A stretch of DNA of 7,424 bases, taken from the NCBI GenBank assembly GCA_025964465.1, contig JAOPYS010000187.1:1-7424 (forward strand). Reading direction: 5' to 3'. Both the position numbers and the translations under genes were made by a program. Position 1 is the first letter of the stretch. Every line of letters begins with the position of its first letter. Of this stretch, positions 1-5,891 are shown one piece after another. A model generated the notes under the pieces. The model saw nothing but the letters and a program-made list of their open reading frames with translations. It searched no databases and was not told where the DNA came from. Source of the stretch: Thermoleophilia bacterium. Its GTDB lineage: Bacteria > Actinomycetota > Thermoleophilia > Gaiellales > SKUG01.

Positions 1-791
1 TCAGCGCGCCGGCGGCGGTGGCTGCGCGGCTGTTGCGCATCCCGGTCGTGACGACGGAGGCCGATGCGCACCTGGGGCTCGCCAACCGCATCAGCGGACG
101 GCTGTCGCGGCGACTGTGCACCGCGTATCCGCTGCCGCGGATGCGTCGGCGCCAGGAGGTCGTGGGGCGACCGGTCGAGCCGCGGTTCGCGACGCTCGCG
201 GCGCAGGGTCGCGCCGGTCGCGACGCGGCGCGAGATGCCCTCGGAGTGCCCCACGACGCGCTCGTCGTGACGATCGTGGGCGGGTCGGGCGGCGCGACCC
301 GCCTCAACGAGTCGGCGTACGGGGCGTGGGGCGCGGACGCGGATCCGCGCGTCGACGGGCGCGAGCTGTGGGTCGTGCACGTCACGGGGCGGCGCGACCA
401 CCCCGGCCTCGCGGGCCGCACGTACGGGAGCGACCGGTACCGGCTCGTCGAGTACTGCGACGACATGCCCGCGCTGCTCGTGGGCGCGGACCTCGTCGTC
501 AGCCGGCCCGGCGGCAGCGTGTTCGAGCTGGCGGCCGTGGGGCGAGCGTCGATCCTGGTCCCGAGCCCGCACGTCACCGGCGACCACCAGACCCGCAACG
601 CGGCGTGGTTCGGCGACCGCGGCGCGGCAGTCGTGGTGACCGATGCCGACCTCGAGCCGGACCGACTGCGGTCGGAGGTGGAGGCGCTGCTCTGCGCGGC
701 GGGCGAGGATCGCCTCGGCGAGCTCGAACGCCGCATCGCAGGGATGGCCCGCCCCGACGCCGCCGCACGGATCGCGACGATCGTCGCGCAA
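1..791 (+). other. murG: MurG module: lipid I to lipid II GlcNAc transferase (N-terminus missing)
   Basis: MurG adds GlcNAc from UDP-GlcNAc to undecaprenyl-PP-MurNAc-pentapeptide (lipid I), giving lipid II at the cytoplasmic face of the membrane. The visible part begins in the N-terminal acceptor domain at the segment equivalent to GGYVSAP. It continues through a loop TEADAHLGLANR (residues 13-24), where most MurG proteins have HEQN. The C-terminal GT-B donor domain shows GGSGGATRLNE (88-98), VTGRRDH, then SRPGGSVFELAA (162 onward; E170 aligns with the UDP-GlcNAc-contacting Glu of E. coli MurG) and GDHQTRNA (about 188-195). About 64 residues follow this last motif before the MurC module, a normal length for a MurG C-terminus. 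Missing from view are the start and roughly the first 90-100 residues, including the first Gly-rich loop. The identification is firm. Activity on the usual acceptor is inferred. Confidence 0.9.
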
Positions 792-3146
792 TGCGGCGGC
801 GCGCACGCCCGGCGCGCGGGACGCGTGGACGATCCGACCCGACCGCTGGTCGGACGGCGGTTCCACCTGCTCGGCATCGGCGGGGCAGGCGTGAGCGCGC
901 TGGCGCAGGTGTGTCGCGCCTGGGGCGCCGAGGTGTCGGGGTGCGACCAGGCCGATTCGGCCTACGCGGAGCTCGTGCGCGCGGCCGGCGTGGACGTGGC
1001 GCTCGGCCACGACGCCGCACACGTGCGCCCCGGGATGGAGGTGGTCGCATCCAGCGCGCTCCCCACCGACCACCCCGAGCTCGCGCGCGCGCGCGAACTG
1101 GGATGCCGCGTCGTGCTGCGCGGCGAGCTGCTGGGCGAGCTGACCCAGCTGCGGCCCGACACCGTCGTCGTCGCCGGGGCGCACGGCAAGTCGACCACCA
1201 CCGGCATGCTCGCGCACGCCTGCGCGGCGCTCGGCCTCGACCCGGCGGCGGCGCTCGGCGCCACCATGCCGGGGCTCGGCCCGGACGGGTCGGCGACCAA
1301 CGTGCTCGTGGGCGCCGGGCCGTTCCTCGTCGAGGGTGACGAGAGCGACCGCACGCTGCTGCACCTGCACTGCCGCGTGGCCGTGGTGACCAACATCGAG
1401 CGCGACCACCACCACACCTTCACCAGCGACGAGGAGGTGGAGGAGCTGTTCGCCGAGTGGGTCAGGTCGCGTCGCCCCGAGGTGCTCGTCGCCGGGCCGG
1501 GTGCCGCGCTCGACCGCCTCGCGCGCCACGCACGCGGCCGGGTCGTGCGCTTCGGCACCGACCCCGCCGAGGTCGAGGCGATGTCCGCGCGGCTCGCGGT
1601 GCCCGGTCGCCACAACGCCCTCAACGCGCTGGGCGCGATCGCCGCGCTCGAGGCGCTCGGCGTGGACCGCGAGGCGGCGACCGCGGCGCTCGGGGACTTC
1701 ACGGGCGTGGGGCGACGGTTCGAGGTGATCGGCGAGGCGCAGGGCGTGCTCGTCGTCGACGACTACGCGCACCACCCGACGGAGGTGGCCGCCGCCATCG
1801 AGGGGGCCCGCGTGCGGGCCCGCGAGCGCGAGGGTCGGGTGCTGGTAGCGTTCCAGCCGCACCTGTACTCGCGCACCGAGGCCCTGTGGTCGGAGTTCGC
1901 GGACGCCCTCGGCCGCGCGGACCGTGCGTGGGTGCTGCCGATCTACGGTGCGCGCGAGGCGCCGGTGGCGGGCGTCACCGAGCGGCTCATCGCGGATGCG
2001 GTCGTGGACCGCGCCCCGCTCGTGTATGCGGGGGTCGGGGTGGCCGACCCTGCGACGGGCGACGTCGCTACCATCGTCGACGAGACCATGCCGGGAGACG
2101 TCCTCATCACGATGGGGGCGGGCAGCATCACGCAGCTCGCCCCACGGCTGCTCGACTCGATCGAGCAGGGGGCCGGTGCTGCGCCCGAGTGGATGGAGCG
2201 CGAAGTTCCCCTCAACCGGTTCACCACGATCGGCACCGGCGGGCCGGCGCGGTTCTTCGCCACGGTCGAGCGGGAGGAGCAGCTGGTCGAGGCGCTGGCC
2301 TGGGCCCGCGCCCAGCGGCTGCCGGTCGCGGTGGTGGGGCTCGGCTCCAACTCGCTCGTCGACGATGCCGGATTCGGCGGCCTCGCACTTCGCCTCGCGG
2401 GGGAGCTGCAGCGCATCGAGATCGACGAGGAACGCGCCCGAGTGGTGCTCGGCGGTGGCGCGAAGCTCGCCGCGGCGGTGCGCCTGCTGCGCGAGGCCGG
2501 CCTCGCCGGGTTCGAGTTCGCGTGCGCGATCCCGGGCACGGCCGGCGGCGCGCTGAAGATGAATGCCGGCGCGTACGGCGGCGAGATGCGCGACGTGCTG
2601 CTGCGGGCCCGACTGGTGGGATCGAGCGGGGTCCGCGAGGTCGTGCCCGCCGACCTGGACATGCGCTACCGCCACACCAACATCGCGTGGGGCGAGGTCG
2701 TGTCCGAGGTCGAGCTCGCGCTGGCGAAGGACGACCCCGCAGCGATCCGCGACCGCGTGAAGGAGATGCAGGCGCGCCGTTCGGCATCGCAGCCGAGGGC
2801 GGCCCGGTCGTTCGGCAGCGTGTTCCAGAATCCCACCGGCCACGCCGAGGGTGCGAGCCCGGATGCGCTCGGCGAGGACGGCGCTCCCCTCGGCGCCGGC
2901 GCGCTCATCGAGCGGGTCGGGCTCAAGGGCACCCGCATCGGCGGTGCGCGGATCTCACCGGTGCACGGCAACTTCATCGAGAACGACGAGGGCGGCACCA
3001 CCGCCGACATCGTCGGGCTCATCGAGCTGGCACGCGAGCAGGTGCTCGAGCGCTTCGGCGTCGAGCTGCACACGGAGGTGCACCTGCTCGCACCCGACGG
3101 GTACCGGCCGCTCCACGACGGCCTCGCGTCGGACGGTGCCACGTGA
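1..3146 (+). CDS. Fused MurG-MurC-MurB peptidoglycan precursor enzyme (5' partial)
   Basis: One frame runs without a stop from the window edge to the TGA at 3144-3146 and encodes three peptidoglycan enzymes in series. Residues are counted from the GTG at 18-20 as residue 1. That codon is probably not the start, because the bases before it (Ser-Ala-Pro-Ala-Ala) fit the conserved GGYVSAP segment of MurG, so the true start lies upstream. The modules are MurG (to about residue 258), MurC (about 276-718) and MurB (about 726-1042). They are joined by short linkers of about 17 and 10 residues. Each module keeps its family landmarks in order, with no sign of a frameshift at the joins. A GTG at 825 and an ATG at 2193 are in frame at the module borders but lack a well-placed ribosome binding site, so internal starts are possible but not favoured. 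The last codons overlap ftsQ in a GTGA. An error that removed a stop codon cannot be excluded from sequence alone. Confidence 0.85.
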   Translation, partial: SAPAAVAARLLRIPVVTTEADAHLGLANRISGRLSRRLCTAYPLPRMRRRQEVVGRPVEPRFATLAAQGRAGRDAARDALGVPHDALVVTIVGGSGGATRLNESAYGAWGADADPRVDGRELWVVHVTGRRDHPGLAGRTYGSDRYRLVEYCDDMPALLVGADLVVSRPGGSVFELAAVGRASILVPSPHVTGDHQTRNAAWFGDRGAAVVVTDADLEPDRLRSEVEALLCAAGEDRLGELERRIAGMARPDAAARIATIVAQCGGAHARRAGRVDDPTRPLVGRRFHLLGIGGAGVSALAQVCRAWGAEVSGCDQADSAYAELVRAAGVDVALGHDAAHVRPGMEVVASSALPTDHPELARARELGCRVVLRGELLGELTQLRPDTVVVAGAHGKSTTTGMLAHACAALGLDPAAALGATMPGLGPDGSATNVLVGAGPFLVEGDESDRTLLHLHCRVAVVTNIERDHHHTFTSDEEVEELFAEWVRSRRPEVLVAGPGAALDRLARHARGRVVRFGTDPAEVEAMSARLAVPGRHNALNALGAIAALEALGVDREAATAALGDFTGVGRRFEVIGEAQGVLVVDDYAHHPTEVAAAIEGARVRAREREGRVLVAFQPHLYSRTEALWSEFADALGRADRAWVLPIYGAREAPVAGVTERLIADAVVDRAPLVYAGVGVADPATGDVATIVDETMPGDVLITMGAGSITQLAPRLLDSIEQGAGAAPEWMEREVPLNRFTTIGTGGPARFFATVEREEQLVEALAWARAQRLPVAVVGLGSNSLVDDAGFGGLALRLAGELQRIEIDEERARVVLGGGAKLAAAVRLLREAGLAGFEFACAIPGTAGGALKMNAGAYGGEMRDVLLRARLVGSSGVREVVPADLDMRYRHTNIAWGEVVSEVELALAKDDPAAIRDRVKEMQARRSASQPRAARSFGSVFQNPTGHAEGASPDALGEDGAPLGAGALIERVGLKGTRIGGARISPVHGNFIENDEGGTTADIVGLIELAREQVLERFGVELHTEVHLLAPDGYRPLHDGLASDGAT
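843..2171 (+). other. murC: MurC module: UDP-MurNAc--L-alanine ligase
   Basis: MurC couples ATP hydrolysis to addition of L-Ala to UDP-MurNAc, the first step of stem-peptide synthesis in the cytosol. The N-terminal Rossmann-like domain opens with FHLLGIGGAGVSAL (residue 282 onward). The central ATPase domain has the P-loop AGAHGKSTTT (386-395; the usual form is GTHGKTTT), VEGDESD (438-444) and NIERDHHH (459-466; usually NIEPDH). The PGRHN-LNA motif lies at 529-536. The C-terminal domain has VDDYAHHPTEV (580-590), AFQPHLYSRT and PGDVLITMGAGSI (the family usually has GAGDI). The stretch between NIERDH and PGRHN is about 70 residues, which from memory is some 25-30 shorter than in E. coli-type MurC. 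The central domain therefore looks trimmed while the catalytic motifs are kept. MurC rather than MurD, E or F is shown by the HLLGIGG start, VVASSAL and the DDYAHHPTE motif. Confidence 0.92.
2193..3146 (+). other. murB: MurB module: UDP-N-acetylenolpyruvoylglucosamine reductase (type II)
   Basis: MurB reduces UDP-GlcNAc-enolpyruvate to UDP-MurNAc with NADPH and FAD, the step just before MurC. The module has NRFTTIGTGGPARFF (733-747), the FAD-binding stretch VVGLGSNSLVDDAGFGGL, the flavin-contact motif IPGTAGGALKMNAGAYG and YRHTNI (the conserved Arg of the YRxS/T motif). GSVFQNP (933-939) carries S934, equivalent to the proton-donating catalytic Ser. The C-terminal Glu is in LHTEVHLL (E1020). 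SFGSVFQNP followed directly by a short loop and GALIERVGLKGTRIGGARIS is the type II form, which lacks the extra Tyr loop of E. coli MurB. Its length of about 317 residues is normal for a free-standing MurB, so the module looks complete. The ATG at 2193 (M726) could mark the ancestral murB start, but no ribosome binding site lies within 5-12 bases of it. Confidence 0.93.
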
Positions 3147-4684
3147 GCGCGCGCACGCCGTCGGGCGGGTCCCGGCGCGACGACGCGGCGGCGGCGCGGG
3201 AGCGACGCGAACGCGACCGGCTCGCGCGCGAGGCCCAGCGTCGCACCGCGCCGGAACGCGCGGCGCGACCTGAGCGGACGGAGCGCGACCGACCGGAGCG
3301 GACGACGCGCACGCAGCCGGAGCGGGCCAAGCGCACCCAGCCTGAGCGGGCGACGCGCTCGCGGCCGGAGCGGGCGACGCGGACGCAACCGGAGCGGACG
3401 AAGCGCACGCAGCCGGAGCGGACGACGCGTGCGCGGCCCGTGCCCGCGACGCGCGCCAGGGCCGCCGGGGGCGCGGGCGCGACCGCTGCCCGAGAGCGGC
3501 ACGAGGGCCTCGTGGTGTGGATCGCGCGAACGGTGACGTCCATCCCGCGGCGTGCCGTGGGCGTGGTCGGCGGCGTGGCTCACGAGGTGGGCGTGCTGCT
3601 GGGCGGGATCGTCCGACCCGTCGCGCGCCTCGGCTCGCGGGCGCCGGCGCTCGGCGGCGCGGGCCGCGCGGTGGCAGCCCGCACGCGGCGCGCTGCCGGG
3701 ACGACGGACCGAGCGATGGAGGCGAGCGACGGATCGCGCGGTCGCGGGGTGAACCGCACGACGGACGGAGCGCGGGGCACCGCCGCGCCGACCGGTGAAG
3801 CTGGCCGCCGCGCGTCGGCTCGACGCCGCCAGGTGCTGCAGCGGCGCATCCGCGTCGGGCTGGTGCTCGCCCTGCTGGTCGCGGTGGGAGCGGCGTGGCT
3901 CGTCGTGCCTGCTTCGGACGCGTTCCGCATCCGCCACGTCGAGGTGACGGGAGCCAGCTCGGTCGGGGACCTGGAGCTGCGGCGCAGCGTCGACCACCTG
4001 CTGGAGGGCAAGACCGTCTACACGGTGGACGAGGGCGCCGTCGAGCGACGCATTGAGCGCTTCCCCTTCGTGCGCCAGGCATCGGTGGTGCGCCACCTGC
4101 CCGGCGGGCTCGAGCTGCGCGTGGTCGAGTACCGGCCGCTGGCGCTCGGCACCGCCGACGGGCACCACTACTGGCTGATCGCCCGCGACGGGCGGGTCCT
4201 GGCCCGGGCCAAGGCGAAGGAGTGGACGGGGCTGCCGCTCGTGCAGCTCGTCGGGCGCCACCCCCACCCCGGCGACCACATCGCCGACGAGCCGGCGCTG
4301 CGGGTGCTCGCCGCGCGCGCGGCCGACTCGACCCTCGTCTACCAGTCGATCGACGTCCGTGACGGGCGCATCGTGGGCCACCTCGACGGCGACGTGGAAG
4401 TCCGCTTCGGTCGCACGACCGCCCTGCGCGCCAAGTCGCTCGTCGCCGAGCTGGTGCAGCAGTACGCCGCCCGCCACGGCGTGAAGCTCGCCTACATCGA
4501 CGTGACCGTGGCCGGGCGCGCCGCGTTCTGCCGCGACGACCGCGCCATGTGCCACGCGCCGCGGGGCCCGGTCGACGACGTCGCGACCGACGAGGTTCCC
4601 GACGACGCGTCGACCGCGGAGGAGCTCGACGACCCCACCGCGGCAGCCGCTGCGTCCGACGCGACGGCCACGGCGACGCCGTGA
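3143..4684 (+). CDS. ftsQ: Cell division protein FtsQ with long repeat-bearing N-terminus
   Basis: FtsQ is a single-pass membrane protein that links the early and late divisome; its POTRA domain outside the membrane recruits FtsB/FtsL (DivIC/FtsL) partners. The GTG start overlaps the murB stop as GTGA. The protein is 513 residues. Residues 1-236 are predicted cytoplasmic and very rich in Arg, Ala and Glu. They include seven octapeptide repeats of the form PERxxRxQ/R (43-98) and a hydrophobic-amphipathic stretch (122-163). One membrane segment covers about 238-256, after RRIR. The POTRA domain (about 261-331) starts FRIRHVEVTGASSVG and includes RFPFVRQASVVRHLPGGLELRVVEYRP. The beta-rich FtsQ domain runs to about 460 and contains WLIARDGRVL and an Arg-Phe-Gly element. 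A Cys-X6-Cys pair (C463, C470) and an Asp/Ala/Thr-rich tail end the protein. An alternative ATG at 3716 (M192) would leave a 570-base hole whose codon pattern looks fully coding, so the GTG is preferred. The cytoplasmic part is much longer than in typical FtsQ. Confidence 0.88.
   Translation: MSARTPSGGSRRDDAAAARERRERDRLAREAQRRTAPERAARPERTERDRPERTTRTQPERAKRTQPERATRSRPERATRTQPERTKRTQPERTTRARPVPATRARAAGGAGATAARERHEGLVVWIARTVTSIPRRAVGVVGGVAHEVGVLLGGIVRPVARLGSRAPALGGAGRAVAARTRRAAGTTDRAMEASDGSRGRGVNRTTDGARGTAAPTGEAGRRASARRRQVLQRRIRVGLVLALLVAVGAAWLVVPASDAFRIRHVEVTGASSVGDLELRRSVDHLLEGKTVYTVDEGAVERRIERFPFVRQASVVRHLPGGLELRVVEYRPLALGTADGHHYWLIARDGRVLARAKAKEWTGLPLVQLVGRHPHPGDHIADEPALRVLAARAADSTLVYQSIDVRDGRIVGHLDGDVEVRFGRTTALRAKSLVAELVQQYAARHGVKLAYIDVTVAGRAAFCRDDRAMCHAPRGPVDDVATDEVPDDASTAEELDDPTAAAAASDATATATP
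3269..3436 (+). repeat. Seven tandem 24-base repeats inside ftsQ
   Basis: Seven consecutive 24-base units keep the ftsQ frame and encode octapeptides starting Pro-Glu-Arg: PERTERDR, PERTTRTQ, PERAKRTQ, PERATRSR, PERATRTQ, PERTKRTQ and PERTTRAR. A decayed eighth unit (PVPATRAR, 3437-3460) and a partial PERAAR just before the array flank it. Pro1, Glu2, Arg3 and Arg6 are the same in all seven units. Units differ mainly at codons 4, 5, 7 and 8 and by silent changes at codons 1 and 6. The array carries an excess of positive charge. There are no spacers, so it is a coding minisatellite and not a CRISPR array. Confidence 0.92.
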
Positions 4685-4778
4685 CGCCCTGCGCGCAACG
4701 ACCCGCACGCGGCGATTGTGACCGCGCCCTCTAGTAGGTTCCCCGTGACCCTCCAGACCAAGGACCGGTGACGGCAAG
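4685..4778 (+). promoter_or_regulatory. ftsQ-ftsZ intergenic leader with ftsZ ribosome binding site
   Basis: This 94-base gap is the only break between murG and the acetyltransferase gene, so ftsZ may have extra regulation here. A GGTGA at 4767-4771, matching part of the 16S anti-Shine-Dalgarno complement, lies 7 bases before the ATG at 4779 and sets the ftsZ start. An AAGGA at 4760-4764 lies 14 bases away, which is too far to be the main site. A TAGGTT at 4735-4740 fits the TANNNT form of actinobacterial -10 boxes. The best upstream TTGTGA (4716-4721) is only 13 bases from it, which is short for a -35 element, so a promoter is only a weak suggestion. No strong terminator hairpin was seen. 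Confidence 0.4.
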
Positions 4779-5891
4779 ATGCCCACCCAGGACACCAGCA
4801 AGAACTACCTCGCCGTGATCAAGGTCGTCGGCGTCGGCGGCGGCGGCACCAACGCGGTCAACCGCATGGTCGACGCCGGGCTGCGGGGCGTGGAGTTCAT
4901 CGCGGTCAACACCGATGCGCAGGCGCTGCTCATGTGCGACGCGCAGGTGAAGATCCACATCGGGTCCAAGCTCACCCGCGGGCTCGGCGCCGGCGCCGAG
5001 CCGACCATCGGCCAGGAAGCGGCGATGGAGAGCCGCGACGAGCTCAAGGAGGCGCTCAAGGGCGCTGACATGGTGTTCGTCACGGCCGGCGAGGGTGGCG
5101 GCACGGGCACGGGCGCTGCGCCCGTCGTGGCCGAGATCGCGCGCGAGCTCGGCGCGCTCACGGTCGGCGTGGTCACCAAGCCGTTCATGTTCGAGGGCAA
5201 CAAGCGCATGCAGAGCGCCGAGGCCGGCACCGCCGTCCTCAAGGACAAGGTCGACACGCTCATCGTCATCCCCAACGACAAGCTGCTGCAGGTCGTGGGC
5301 AAGGACACCTCGATCGTCGACGCGTTCCGCGTGGCCGACGACGTGCTGCGCCAGGGCGTGCAGGGCATCACCGACCTCATCACCGTGCCGGGCCTGATCA
5401 ACCTCGACTTCGCCGACGTGCGCACGATCATGCGCGACGCCGGCTCGGCCCTCATGGGCATCGGCACCGCGAGCGCCGAGAACCGCGCGGCGGAGGCGGC
5501 CAAGAGCGCGATCTCCAGCCCGCTGCTCGAGGCGAGCGTGGAGGGTGCCACCGGCATCCTGCTCAACATCACGGGCGGCCCGGACCTGGGCCTGTTCGAG
5601 GTGAACGAGGCGGCCGAGATCGTGTCGAGCGCCGCCGATTCCTCCGCCAACATCATCTTCGGCGCCGTGATCGACGAGTCGATGGGCGACGAGGTGCGCG
5701 TCACGGTCGTGGCCACCGGCTTCGACCGCAAGGGCAACGGCGGCAGCCGACCGGCGCAGGCCATGGCCGGGCGCCCGCTCGACGAGCCCCGCTGGGGCCG
5801 CGGCACCTCCGCGCCGAGCTCGCCGCGCGCCGCCGCCGAGGCCTCCGGCGATGACGACCTCGACATCCCCGCCTTCCTGCGCGACCAGTGA
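4779..5891 (+). CDS. ftsZ: Cell division GTPase FtsZ
   Basis: FtsZ is the tubulin-like GTPase that polymerises at mid-cell into the Z ring and organises septal wall synthesis. The protein is 370 residues. The GTP-binding core begins IKVVGVGGGGTNAVNRM (14-30) and has FIAVNTDAQALL. The tubulin signature GGGTGTG is at 106-112, preceded by Glu105 where most FtsZ proteins have Met or Leu. The T7 synergy loop NLDFADV (208-214) supplies the acidic residues that complete the GTPase site of the next subunit. The core ends near VATGF (311-315). A short linker of about 42 residues, rich in Gly, Ser, Ala and Pro, leads to the conserved C-terminal peptide DLDIPAFLRDQ, the usual docking site for membrane tethers such as SepF or FtsA. 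The ATG has a GGTGA ribosome binding site 7 bases upstream. The stop overlaps the next gene in a GTGA. The core is complete, and the call is essentially certain. Confidence 0.98.
   Translation: MPTQDTSKNYLAVIKVVGVGGGGTNAVNRMVDAGLRGVEFIAVNTDAQALLMCDAQVKIHIGSKLTRGLGAGAEPTIGQEAAMESRDELKEALKGADMVFVTAGEGGGTGTGAAPVVAEIARELGALTVGVVTKPFMFEGNKRMQSAEAGTAVLKDKVDTLIVIPNDKLLQVVGKDTSIVDAFRVADDVLRQGVQGITDLITVPGLINLDFADVRTIMRDAGSALMGIGTASAENRAAEAAKSAISSPLLEASVEGATGILLNITGGPDLGLFEVNEAAEIVSSAADSSANIIFGAVIDESMGDEVRVTVVATGFDRKGNGGSRPAQAMAGRPLDEPRWGRGTSAPSSPRAAAEASGDDDLDIPAFLRDQ

Noticed and set aside
1457..3142. Upstream extension of the ftsQ frame through the MurC-MurB region
   Set aside because: The frame is open but encodes only Arg/Gly/Ala-rich sequence over the well-conserved MurC and MurB modules. 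The GTG at 3143 with the GTGA overlap is the sensible start.
3269..3460. CRISPR-like or regulatory direct-repeat array
   Set aside because: The 24-base units are directly adjacent with no spacers, keep the reading frame and vary mostly at defined codons, so they are a coding repeat.
3716..4684. Shorter FtsQ starting at the ATG at 3716
   Set aside because: It would leave 570 bases with a coding-like codon pattern empty, has no good ribosome binding site and breaks the tight GTGA coupling seen in the cluster.
4716..4740. Promoter before ftsZ (TTGTGA with TAGGTT)
   Set aside because: The spacing is only 13 bases and the -35 match is poor. It is kept only as a weak remark in the leader entry, not as a separate promoter.
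2666..4801. 711-codon open frame on the - strand across murB and ftsQ
   Set aside because: It lies opposite clear murB and ftsQ domains, has low-complexity Arg/Ala/His/Val composition and no family motif. Long antisense frames are expected at this G+C content.
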